A DNA stretch of 64,000 nt, taken from assembly GCF_001955535.1 (NCBI RefSeq), contig NZ_MPVN01000005.1:186001-250000 (forward strand), in the 5' to 3' direction. The DNA is from Paenibacillus sp. FSL H7-0326 (GTDB lineage Bacteria > Bacillota > Bacilli > Paenibacillales > Paenibacillaceae). Shown here piece by piece: positions 25,839 to 34,134 of this stretch (positions are counted from its first letter, which is position 1; each line of letters starts with the position of its first letter). The position numbers were made by a program, and so were the translations under genes. The notes beneath the pieces were generated by a model, which was not told the DNA's origin, did no database searches, and saw only the letters and a list, made by a program, of their open reading frames with translations.

Positions 25839-27186
25839 ACACAGGTCGGAGTGCTTGTTTTAGATTAATGAATGAAGACAATGTAAGAGATGTTCTTTTT
25901 GCCAATTCAGGAACTTTTGCCTGAATTGACAACCACTTCTTTTCAGAGATGGATTTTTGGATTTCTCGAATAAAGTAACGAGCTGCTATATTGTAGGATG
26001 CATTTAAGTCGGAATGATAGGTCTTACCGGTTGTAAACACACACAAATCTTTACGGTCGCTGCGTACTACATAGCCTGACCCGTCGAAAGCTAAGGCACT
26101 TGTGTTTTTCGGGTTAACTCTTGAAAAACGCATACCTAAATAATGACCCATTTGCTTCACTTTGTTTTGAAGTAGTAATTTCGCCCAATATTGAAATTTA
26201 AAGCGTAATCGCTTCGCACCATAAACACCTTTAGGTAAACGCATTTTTCCTAGATACTCAAACACGATAACGTGAGCTCCATTGTCATGAGCAAATTTTG
26301 TAATCTGGTGGGCTGTATCGGTAACGATTTGATTCTGCAATCCGTTAATGCGTCTCCAAAAGTTAGGTTTCGCACCATTTCCGGACTCACGTTGGGATTT
26401 CTTTAATTTATTGATTATGGCAGTAAAACGGTCTTTTTCTTTGGGCTGATTAATGAACTTTCTAGCCAAGACAGTTCCGTTAGCGTCCATAATGGAACAA
26501 ACCGCAGATTTTGTGAGACCTAGGTCTACCGAGCAAATTCGTTGGTTTTGTATTTTTTCGGTCTTGAGTTTAACCTGTGATTGGTATGAGATGTTAAGAA
26601 AGTACTTTTTCCCAACCTTTACAAGGGTCGGGTTATTCTCCTTCCAGTCCCAAACTCCGCGTTTATATAAATCTTGTGTTTTGAAATCGATGTCGATCCA
26701 AACCCAATCCTTCTTATGGAACACTTTAATCTTGCCTGTTTTCTCAGATATTCTTTCAAACATGTTGTCCTTATAAAACACAGGGAATGATTTGTGTTGA
26801 AATTGTAATCTCGGCGGGTTCTTCTTGAAAAGTCTACCTTCAGAAACAGCCATTTCTTTTTCAAGGTTCCAATTATAGAAGTTGGAACGATGACTCTTGA
26901 CTATACCAAAAGCTTCAGAAATGGCACTTCTTCGAAAATAAGACGGGAACTTGTAAAAAGTGGTATCGAATGCCCCGTACTTTGGGCGGAGGTTACTTTT
27001 TGTGAAATGAATAAGAGATTCGACTGCTGGGACCAATGATTTGGTTGATAGATGACCAATCGAATTGAACTCCTGGTCAATCACGTTGATCAGAAAACCA
27101 AGTGCTTCATTGTAGATTTCGATCGTTTTATCAAAGATTTTAGAATGACTTGTAATTTTATATCTCAGTGTTTTGACCACCTTCAC
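25816..27186 (-). CDS. TnpB-like protein (IS200/IS605/IS1341-type accessory protein)
   Basis: This protein of about 456 residues has an N-terminal helical part and a RuvC-like nuclease core. The nuclease triad is intact: Asp in SVDLGLTKSAV (about 221), Glu in VFEYLGK (about 310) and Asp in HSDLNAS (about 393). The zinc-finger part between RuvC-II and III is degenerate: where TnpB carries two CxxC pairs, I see NTSALAFDGSG and CVFTTGK with one Cys only. It thus belongs with the TnpB-related accessory proteins, a lineage apart from standard TnpB. No TnpA is nearby, so it is a solo element inserted between mscL and xpt. I start at the GTG at 27186 (GAGAGG ahead); a further GTG at 27210 is possible. 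Confidence 0.85.
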   Translation of the reverse strand: MKVVKTLRYKITSHSKIFDKTIEIYNEALGFLINVIDQEFNSIGHLSTKSLVPAVESLIHFTKSNLRPKYGAFDTTFYKFPSYFRRSAISEAFGIVKSHRSNFYNWNLEKEMAVSEGRLFKKNPPRLQFQHKSFPVFYKDNMFERISEKTGKIKVFHKKDWVWIDIDFKTQDLYKRGVWDWKENNPTLVKVGKKYFLNISYQSQVKLKTEKIQNQRICSVDLGLTKSAVCSIMDANGTVLARKFINQPKEKDRFTAIINKLKKSQRESGNGAKPNFWRRINGLQNQIVTDTAHQITKFAHDNGAHVIVFEYLGKMRLPKGVYGAKRLRFKFQYWAKLLLQNKVKQMGHYLGMRFSRVNPKNTSALAFDGSGYVVRSDRKDLCVFTTGKTYHSDLNASYNIAARYFIREIQKSISEKKWLSIQAKVPELAKRTSLTLSSFINLKQALRPVYTVNSLV

Positions 27187-27217
27187 AAATTTCACCTCTC
27201 CCGTTTCCACTATCCTC

Positions 27218-27232
27218 TATGATATTATCATA
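27218..27232. repeat. 15-base palindrome upstream of the TnpB-like gene
   Basis: TATGATATTATCATA is a perfect palindrome just 5' of the gene. It may be part of the left end or a promoter element; no function is shown. Confidence 0.4.
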
Positions 27233-27386
27233 TAACCAAGAAAAAAAGGTCGACTAATCTCCACCAAAATGTAGTTCGGAAAGAGGAATGCGTCGCCAGT
27301 TTTTTGTTCAAGGGACTGAGCCTAATGTTTAAATGGAGGGGTAGGTTCTTGCACTGAGTGTATATAGCCATGTTAGGAGAGTAGAT

Positions 27387-27872
27387 ATGAAGAAAATGTT
27401 GAATGAATTCAAGGAGTTTGCCGTTCGTGGCAACGTCATTGATCTGGCTGTCGGAGTCATTATCGGGGGGGCATTCGGCAAGATTGTAACCTCGTTCGTT
27501 AATGATATCCTCATGCCGCCAATTGGACTTCTGATGGGGAACAAGAGCTTCGAGCAATTGTTCATTCCGCTGGAGCGAGGGGTGCTGACCTCAGAAGGCA
27601 GCAAGTACACGACACTCGCCATGGCTGAAGCAGACGCCATCCCAGTGCTGAAGTATGGACAATTTATCAATGTCGTACTGGACTTTCTGATCGTGGCATT
27701 CTGTATCTTCCTGTTCATTAAAGGGATTAATCGACTGAAACGCAAAAAAGAGGAGCCCGCACAGCCAGAGCTGACAACGAAGGCTTGTCCTTACTGTCTC
27801 TCGGACATCCCGCTTGCCGCTACGCGCTGCGCTCACTGCACCTCTGTGCTGGAAGTGGAGAGATCTTCCTAG
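27387..27872 (+). CDS. mscL: MscL mechanosensitive channel with C-terminal zinc ribbon
   Basis: This 161-residue large-conductance mechanosensitive channel is the membrane safety valve against hypo-osmotic shock. N-terminal MscL signature: FAVRGNVIDLAVGVIIGGAFGKIV (TM1 about 15-40); TM2 is at about 93-112. Unlike E. coli MscL, it carries a C-terminal ribbon with four cysteines, C134, C137, C148 and C151 (CPYC and CAHC), separated from TM2 by a charged linker. Start ATG 27387 follows TAGGAGAG. Its stop codon overlaps that of the convergent gene at 27869. The cysteine tail may respond to metal or redox state, which is inference. Confidence 0.93.
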   Translation: MKKMLNEFKEFAVRGNVIDLAVGVIIGGAFGKIVTSFVNDILMPPIGLLMGNKSFEQLFIPLERGVLTSEGSKYTTLAMAEADAIPVLKYGQFINVVLDFLIVAFCIFLFIKGINRLKRKKEEPAQPELTTKACPYCLSDIPLAATRCAHCTSVLEVERSS

Positions 27873-28156
27873 AGAAGATTCTCCAGAATTCTGCGCAGGT
27901 TCGCATCTTCCCTGTAGACTTCTTCACCTGTATCAAGCTCGGTCACACGAAGTCTGATGTAATCTGCGCCAGGATTCACCGGCTTGAAGGTCAGGTCGTC
28001 GGGATTCTCGGTGACCACTTCATAACCCAAGCGTTTAAACATCGGGATAAGCTGCTCCGGTCCGGGAGGCGTATTATTATCCATGAGCAGAAGCCCTCTT
28101 AATGGTTTTGGCTCCTCATTTTTGTAAATCACTTGAAATTTTACAATGCATTCCAT
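27869..28156 (-). CDS. Uncharacterised protein (95 residues)
   Basis: A single-domain soluble protein starting MECIVKFQVIYKNEEPKP, with PPGPEQLIPMFKRLGYEV and GADYIRLRVTELDTGEEVYRE. No family I know. Start at 28156, about ten bases after AGAAGGGAG; an ATG three codons upstream is too close to that site. Its stop codon is formed by the CTAG shared with the mscL stop on the other strand. Confidence 0.7.
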   Translation of the reverse strand: MECIVKFQVIYKNEEPKPLRGLLLMDNNTPPGPEQLIPMFKRLGYEVVTENPDDLTFKPVNPGADYIRLRVTELDTGEEVYREDANLRRILENLL

Positions 28157-28321
28157 GGTTCTCATACTCCCTTCTCTATCTCATCAATCATACATAAGCA
28201 GCAGTATGTACTTATAGCGCTCTACCCATATTGTAATTATATTCCCCTGAAAAAGATGTAATGATGCTGACATAAGATCATCGCATTGTATGTTATATCA
28301 CATCTCTGGAGGTCAACCGAA

Positions 28322-28954
28322 ATGAGTGAAGAGCATTTTGATATATACGATCCATCTGGTGCACACATCGGTACAGCACCGCGTTCTGAGGTTCACCGCG
28401 AAGGCCACTGGCACAAATCCTTTCACTGCTGGCTGGTGCGGGACACCCCGCAAGGTAGAAGGGTTCTGTTCCAGAAGCGGACGAGCAGCAAGGATACCTT
28501 TCCCTCTTGTTATGATATCACTGCTGCCGGCCATCTCACGGCCGGAGAAACGGTTCGGGATGCAGCAAGAGAGCTGGAAGAAGAGCTTGGTCTCCGTACC
28601 GAATTCGAGCAGCTTACCCATTTGTTCGAAGTCACCGAGGAAATGAGCGGCGAGATTTCCGGCGTACCCTTCATTGATCGAGAGATTAGTAATGTGTACG
28701 GCTGCCTTAGTTCTTGGGAGCTGACAGAATACAAGCTGCAAGCGAGTGAGGTTGCAGGATTGTACGAAGCAGATCTTAAGCAGATGCTCGATATGTTCCT
28801 CGGCGGTCCAAGCAACATAACAGCAACCGGCATCCTCTATCATGAAGAAGACGGCCATTATACCAAGGTTACAGAGCCTATTCGTCCAGGACAATTTGTT
28901 GCCCGCCCTTATTCCTACTACGTTTCTGCCTTCCAAAAGTTACAGCAGCTATAG
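28322..28954 (+). CDS. Nudix hydrolase
   Basis: This 210-residue Nudix protein has a complete Nudix box, GHLTAGETVRDAARELEEELGL (about 75-96), matching GX5EX7REUXEEXGU. The fold has a long N-terminal beta part (FDIYDPSGAHIGTAPRSEVH) as in isopentenyl-diphosphate isomerase-like and ADP-ribose pyrophosphatase-like members; the substrate cannot be set from sequence. GGAGG lies nine bases before ATG 28322, which I prefer to a longer frame from 28286. Confidence 0.88.
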   Translation: MSEEHFDIYDPSGAHIGTAPRSEVHREGHWHKSFHCWLVRDTPQGRRVLFQKRTSSKDTFPSCYDITAAGHLTAGETVRDAARELEEELGLRTEFEQLTHLFEVTEEMSGEISGVPFIDREISNVYGCLSSWELTEYKLQASEVAGLYEADLKQMLDMFLGGPSNITATGILYHEEDGHYTKVTEPIRPGQFVARPYSYYVSAFQKLQQL

Positions 28955-28972
28955 ACGCAGGGACATAAAAAA

Positions 28973-29026
28973 AGGTCCTCTGCCGTGATGGTGCACCAAG
29001 GCAAACCATCTGCGGGCAGAGAACCT
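28973..29026. terminator. Bidirectional terminator between Nudix and TrmB genes
   Basis: AGGTCCTCTGCC pairs with GGCAGAGAACCT through an inner ATGGT/ACCAT stem; seven T follow on the minus side. It closes both converging genes. Confidence 0.75.
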
Positions 29027-29048
29027 GTAACCTACATACAGTACAGTG

Positions 29049-29834
29049 TTACCTCTCTACAACATATTTGTTCATCATATGCTCGAAGCGCCGGCCATAA
29101 CGTCTCTCCAGCTCCTCACCCATATCTTCTTCTAATTCGTACAAAATCAACTCCTGCGCAAAGTACTCCAGCAGCAGCTTGACCATCAGTGGATGCTCCG
29201 TGACGAGTGCCTGTGTCATGCATTCTTCCCCTCGAAGTCCCAGCATGCACCATTGCCGGTCAATGACAAAAGAAAACTTCCGTCCGCATAACTCGGCCGA
29301 GGGCTCAAAGGGATCCCAAGGGAGCATGGAATACTGCTCCCCTGAATCAGCATCGTAAGACCAGAGCAGCCTAACGCCCCGTTCCTCTGCAGCTCTCAGC
29401 TCCTCGTGGAACAGCGCCGCCTCCTCTGCACACATATCTATGACGATCTCCTTCTCTGCCTGAGCAACCCGAACCAATAATGTGTCCAGCACCTGGCGGT
29501 CTCCCTCCATGTTATAGAAGCTCGGAGATCCCGGATGATGTCTTGGCAAGGATCTTTCAACGAAATGAAGGGACTGTCTCACATTGTCCGAAATCTTGCT
29601 TGTCAGCTCTTCCGGTGTAAGCATGCTGTATCTAGCCGGCTCCCCCTTGCTGCAATGAAGGTATCCTTCCGCATTCAAGCGCTGGAGCATCGCATATATG
29701 TTCGAACGTGAAGCGCCAAGACGCTTAGCTACCTCATAGCCTGATGAAGCCCCCTGGCGGGACAGATCAACCATAATTTTGGATTCCATCTCTGTAAAGC
29801 CCAGATTCTTAAGGTGCGCAAGCAGCTGCTCCAT
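29049..29834 (-). CDS. TrmB-family transcriptional regulator
   Basis: This 261-residue protein has an N-terminal winged helix (LLAHLKNLGFTEMESKIM, then GASSGYEVAKRLGASRSNIYAML) and a C-terminal sensor domain related to the phospholipase D-like TrmB regulatory domain. Family members regulate sugar transport genes, although Bacillales members are poorly known. Start ATG 29834 has GGGAGG nine bases ahead. It follows the zinc-ribbon protein at 29882 by 47 bases and may be co-transcribed with it. Confidence 0.85.
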   Translation of the reverse strand: MEQLLAHLKNLGFTEMESKIMVDLSRQGASSGYEVAKRLGASRSNIYAMLQRLNAEGYLHCSKGEPARYSMLTPEELTSKISDNVRQSLHFVERSLPRHHPGSPSFYNMEGDRQVLDTLLVRVAQAEKEIVIDMCAEEAALFHEELRAAEERGVRLLWSYDADSGEQYSMLPWDPFEPSAELCGRKFSFVIDRQWCMLGLRGEECMTQALVTEHPLMVKLLLEYFAQELILYELEEDMGEELERRYGRRFEHMMNKYVVER

Positions 29835-29881
29835 CGTCACTGTCCTCCCATGCTGTTAAGGAACCTATGCGTACCTTATCG

Positions 29882-30634
29882 TTAGATCTGCTCTGCACCA
29901 CAATGCGGACACCATTTCGATCCTTTTGGCAGCTCAGAGGCGCAAATTTGACACTTGACGCTATCTCTCGGCACCTCTGCTTTGACAGGCGCCTCCATGT
30001 GCTCATTGTTCTCTTTCCAGTAACGGATTCGCTCGTCCAGCTCCTGCTGTCTCTCCCGCTCCCGCTGCAGTTCCTCTTGACGTCTGCGTTCCCACTCCGC
30101 GTCAAACTCTTCCTTCTCTTCAGGGAGGAAATCCTTCAGATCGTAGTCTTCCTCATCCGGTGGCAGCACATCATCATCGAGCAATAGATCAGGGAAGAGT
30201 TCCTCCTTCTCCTCTTCAGCTACAACCTCTTCTGCTGCCGCAGCTTCCGGTTTAGCCGGACTCGTATAAGTCTCAGAGTTCGCAGGTGTCAACGGACGAC
30301 CGCATTTCGGACAGAAATTGGCATCCAGATCAGATACATGTCCACATACACAGACCCGTTCGTTCTTCAGTACTGCGATCTTCTCACGAAGCTCATTGAT
30401 CTCTTCCTGCAGCTCGTCACATGCTTCTGACAGCTCCATCATTCTCTGTTCAGCGATCGACATGTCTTGAGCACGGTAACCCTCGTAGAAGATACGGCCC
30501 ATTTCTGTATAATTCACCGACATTTCGTGTTTGATATTCGCAATTTGTGAGTTTAGTTTGTTGATTTCCACGGCATGCTGTGCCTTCTCCGTTGCACGGC
30601 CTGCCCCGTCTTTAATTCGCTGTAAAAAATTCAT
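29882..30634 (-). CDS. Zinc-ribbon coiled-coil protein
   Basis: This 250-residue soluble protein begins with a helical, coiled-coil-prone region (about 20-92: EINKLNSQIANIKHEM..., QRMMELSEACDELQEEINEL). It then has a zinc ribbon with C95, C97, C108 and C111, a very acidic and proline-rich linker (140-220), a charged coil (EEKEEFDAEWERRRQEEL) and a second C-terminal zinc ribbon (C228, C231, C242, C245 in CQICASELPKGSKWCPHC). It looks like a scaffold or RNA/protein-binding factor; no family name is secure. Confidence 0.75.
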   Translation of the reverse strand: MNFLQRIKDGAGRATEKAQHAVEINKLNSQIANIKHEMSVNYTEMGRIFYEGYRAQDMSIAEQRMMELSEACDELQEEINELREKIAVLKNERVCVCGHVSDLDANFCPKCGRPLTPANSETYTSPAKPEAAAAEEVVAEEEKEELFPDLLLDDDVLPPDEEDYDLKDFLPEEKEEFDAEWERRRQEELQRERERQQELDERIRYWKENNEHMEAPVKAEVPRDSVKCQICASELPKGSKWCPHCGAEQI

Positions 30635-30822
30635 CTCAGGTTCTTCCTCCTCTTTCCCATGACAAGCTGAAAGTTAATTCACTTAACAGCTAAGCCTTCA
30701 CTCATTACTTAGCCAAGACCCAAAAAGATAAAACCTGAATCAATTTCATAACCCGCTAACCTTGATTGAAGCACCTAAAGGATATGAAAATGATTCAACT
30801 GCCGTTAAATTATACCGTATAC

Positions 30823-30852
30823 TTCGCAGAAGTCTGTTCGTTTAGGTATAAT
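30823..30852 (+). promoter_or_regulatory. Possible promoter upstream of the helicase gene
   Basis: A consensus -10 TATAAT (30847-30852) lies 18 bases after TTCGCA (30823-30828), within the 400-base gap 30635-31036, of which the rest shows no gene. It points to the helicase gene about 185 bases downstream. Confidence 0.5.
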
Positions 30853-31036
30853 AGAGAGCGGTTTGTTTATACTTATTTGCTTCCATTTTGTGATGGCTCA
30901 GGCATGATTAGAATCGTGCTATGATGCACCCTAGCACTGCTGCAGTAGCTAAGGTGACTCTATCATACCAAATTTACAGCCCTCTTGTGAAAAGGGCAAT
31001 GATTTACTTTGAAATTAGATGAGGTGTACGGTTTTT

Positions 31037-33400
31037 ATGTATAGTGTGAACCCCATTTTTCATCTGCGTCCGCTGGGTGTTACCGGAAATTCGAGATTTC
31101 CGCAAGCCAAACCTGCGCCTGATCAGACAAGTATTGAGCTTGTGTCTGACAGAGAGAAGGATGCTTACTTCTTCAGGTCACTTGAGCAGGCAGGTATTCT
31201 GCTGAATGCTCCTCAGATCAAGGCCGTACGACACGGCAAGGGGCCGCTCCTGACACTTGCTGGCGCAGGCTGCGGCAAGACCACGGTACTGACTTCCCGG
31301 ACAGGCTATCTTATCCAGGTCGCTAATGTCCCGGCCGGTAGTATACTGCTCGTCACGTTTACGAGCAAGGCAGCCGGCGAGATGAAATCAAGAATTGCGG
31401 CCATTCCCGGTATTCGTCCGGCGGCCGCCCGTGCGGTCCAGGCACGGACATTTCATTCCTTTGCACTGATGCTGCTGCGTCACTATGGCATGACCGAAGA
31501 TATTTTTGGCGATACCAAAGCCCAGCATACGATCATTAAGATGATTCAGCGCAAGCACGGACTCAGTGATGCCTTTCAGCCCGAGAGCCTGCTCTCCTCC
31601 CTATCCGCCTGGAAGATGGAGGGCAAAACCGCGGATGAGCTGCCGGACGCAAGCCGTGAGGAGCGGGAGACCAAGCAAATACTGCTCGGCTATGAAGCAT
31701 GGAAGAAGGAACGTCACAAAATGGATTTTGACGACATCCTGCTTCATGCGAACCGGCTGCTGTCTGACCCTCACATCCTTCGTCCGCTTCAGCAGCGCTT
31801 TCAATATATTATGGTGGATGAATTTCAGGATACGAACGGATTACAGTACGAAATTGTACGCAAGCTGGCCGCAGCGCATCGGAATTTGATGGTCGTAGGA
31901 GATGATGACCAGACGATCTACACCTTCAACGGGGCTAAACAGGAGGTCATACTGGAATTCGACAAGCTGTACCCCGGCGCATCGGTCATTACGCTCGACA
32001 TTAATTATCGCTCTGACGCCCACATCCTGGGGCTGGGTACCGAGATCATTAAGCATAATAAGAAACGCAGATATAAACGGCTTGTTTCTGCCGGCAAGCA
32101 AGGCTCACAGCCCTTGTATGCAACTCCTTCCGGTGTAGAAGAGGAAGCCTCCTGGATCGTAGGTCATCTGCAGGAGCAGATTGAGAACGGACAGCATTCT
32201 TATAAGGATATCGCCATTCTGCATCGAACGGCGAGCAGCAGCCGCGCGATTTTTGAACAGCTTGTACTGAAGGACGTTCCGTTCATACAGCACGGTGCAG
32301 GACCGGTGTTCTACGATCAGAGCTTGGTCAAGCCGCTGATGGATCATCTCAGGCTGTCTCTCAATCCGCGGAATTTTGAGGCTATTCCCAGTACACTGGG
32401 TCCTCTCTACATTTCCAGGGACGCGGGTCTGCTCTATCTGGATCAGCAGGAGAAGCAGCAGCCGAAGAAGTATCCATTGATCCATTTTACCCGTTGGGAA
32501 CAGCTGAAGCCGTTTCAGCAGGAGGCAGTGAAGGAACGTATCAAACTGATTAAGCTGCTGAAGTCCATGACGCCGCTTGCTGCCATTCAGGAGATGAGAA
32601 GACAATTCTACGATTCCTATATGGAAAGCGGAGATCCAAGCATCTACACCCATTATCGTGAGACGATTCTTGAAACACTCGATGAGCTTGAAGCGGCAGT
32701 TAAGCGTTTTGAAACGGTGGAGAGCTTTGTGGCTTTTGCAGATGAGCTTACAAGACGGCATAAGGAAATGGAAAGCCTGCAGGCAGCAAGCGACAGTGAC
32801 GCCGTTCAGCTCATGACGATTCATCGGGCAAAAGGACTTGAGTTCCCTATCGTCTACTTAATTGGAGCAAGTGAAGGGATCCTGCCGCACAGCTCTGCGC
32901 TCACGAAGGAAGCACCCGAGGATCGAAAGGCAGCTCTGAATACAGGCGCTTCAAGCACGGAAGTCGAAGAGGCTCTGCTTGAAGAGGAGCGCAGACTCGC
33001 CTATGTTGCGGTCACAAGAGCCAAGAAGCAGCTGTATATCACATCACCGGCAAGTCAGCACGGTAAGCCGGCCCCGGTGTCCAGATTTCTGCTGGAGGCG
33101 TTCGGTATCAAAGATTCGCAGGAACAGCGAGGGCCTGTGAGCGAGCGCAAAGCCTATACAAAGGACCATTCCCGTTCCAAGGAGAAGGAGCACAGCCGCT
33201 CTGATCGATCTTCACATCAGCGGATGGAAACGGTGCCTGTATGGTCCTGCACTTCCAGCTCTTGTCCTGCCTGGATTAGACAGCATCCCGCTCAAGGTAC
33301 GAGTACGCCGTCTAACAAACCACCGTCCTGTCCGCTGTGCAAGTCGGCGATGGAGAAATCAATGCGCGAGGTCCCTGCCATACCCAAGCATTACAGATGA
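31037..33400 (+). CDS. UvrD/Rep-family DNA helicase with C-terminal cysteine cluster
   Basis: This 787-residue SF1 helicase has motif I GAGCGKTT (76-83), Ia TFTSKAAGEMKSRI, II VDEFQDTN, III VVGDDDQTIYTF, IV LDINYRSDAHIL, V TIHRAKGLEFPIV and VI VAVTRAKKQLYI, all well conserved. After a Lys/Arg/Ser-rich linker (about 690-740) follows a short C-terminal CTSSSCP...CPLC zinc-like cluster. It resembles B. subtilis YjcD, not PcrA. Probable role: DNA repair or replication-fork processing. Start 31037 with GAGGTG upstream; an ATG at 31019 has no ribosome-binding site. Confidence 0.9.
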   Translation: MYSVNPIFHLRPLGVTGNSRFPQAKPAPDQTSIELVSDREKDAYFFRSLEQAGILLNAPQIKAVRHGKGPLLTLAGAGCGKTTVLTSRTGYLIQVANVPAGSILLVTFTSKAAGEMKSRIAAIPGIRPAAARAVQARTFHSFALMLLRHYGMTEDIFGDTKAQHTIIKMIQRKHGLSDAFQPESLLSSLSAWKMEGKTADELPDASREERETKQILLGYEAWKKERHKMDFDDILLHANRLLSDPHILRPLQQRFQYIMVDEFQDTNGLQYEIVRKLAAAHRNLMVVGDDDQTIYTFNGAKQEVILEFDKLYPGASVITLDINYRSDAHILGLGTEIIKHNKKRRYKRLVSAGKQGSQPLYATPSGVEEEASWIVGHLQEQIENGQHSYKDIAILHRTASSSRAIFEQLVLKDVPFIQHGAGPVFYDQSLVKPLMDHLRLSLNPRNFEAIPSTLGPLYISRDAGLLYLDQQEKQQPKKYPLIHFTRWEQLKPFQQEAVKERIKLIKLLKSMTPLAAIQEMRRQFYDSYMESGDPSIYTHYRETILETLDELEAAVKRFETVESFVAFADELTRRHKEMESLQAASDSDAVQLMTIHRAKGLEFPIVYLIGASEGILPHSSALTKEAPEDRKAALNTGASSTEVEEALLEEERRLAYVAVTRAKKQLYITSPASQHGKPAPVSRFLLEAFGIKDSQEQRGPVSERKAYTKDHSRSKEKEHSRSDRSSHQRMETVPVWSCTSSSCPAWIRQHPAQGTSTPSNKPPSCPLCKSAMEKSMREVPAIPKHYR

Positions 33401-33514
33401 AATGATTCACTTATGGAGAAAACCGTGTAAGAACTCATAAGTGCTGCGTTACGCGAATTTATAGAAATCGTTAAATTTGAGTATGCCGCAGGCAGCTTAA
33501 GAGGAGGTGCTCCA

Positions 33515-33877
33515 ATGGGAAAACAATCCTATTATGTATCCATCACTCAAAAGTTAATTCATCAAGATTCCTCTGAATCGAGTGATTATGAAGTACACTT
33601 AGATGAAGAACAGCTAAGTATACTGCAGGATATGCTCAGGGCCATGGATCAAGAGGACAGATATACGTTGCAGCGGACCCCTGTGCCTTACAAATCAGCG
33701 GATCACGATGATGCAAATGATGAGTTTACAGGTCAATTAAAAGAGCTGTATCAGTTCATCTACGACGCAGGAACCGATGACACCCGCGCAGAGATCCGTA
33801 ATCTTCGGATCTTGGACAAGCTAGAACATTCCGACTATGACAATAGAGGCTATGAGAATTCACCCATGAACAAGTAA
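33515..33877 (+). CDS. Uncharacterised acidic protein (120 residues)
   Basis: A soluble protein, strongly acidic (EVHLDEEQLSILQDMLRAMD, DHDDANDEF), with a helical middle part and no cysteines. GAGGAGGTG lies seven bases before ATG 33515 and a perfect terminator follows. Family not recognised. It is probably Paenibacillus-specific and transcribed alone. Confidence 0.75.
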   Translation: MGKQSYYVSITQKLIHQDSSESSDYEVHLDEEQLSILQDMLRAMDQEDRYTLQRTPVPYKSADHDDANDEFTGQLKELYQFIYDAGTDDTRAEIRNLRILDKLEHSDYDNRGYENSPMNK

Positions 33878-33918
33878 ACTCGATAAGAAATGAAGCGAGG
33901 TAACGAAGGCTTCATCTT

Positions 33919-33960
33919 ACGAAAAGACCAAATTCGCATCAACGAATTTGGTCTTTTCGT
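33919..33960 (+). terminator. Perfect intrinsic hairpin
   Basis: ACGAAAAGACCAAATTCG and its exact reverse complement around CATCAA; the stem contains its own T-rich arm. Confidence 0.8.
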
Positions 33961-34134
33961 ATTTAAGCAAAAATAACCTGACATGAACCCTTCAACAGTT
34001 CTATTCAACGATTTTTCGTAATATCTAAAAGTAACCGCTTCAAGCTAACACCAAATTTCGTAGATCGGTCTTGGCAGTGATCACAGCAGCGTTTCCCGTC
34101 AAATATGTTTACATCATATTGACAAGGATGTGAG

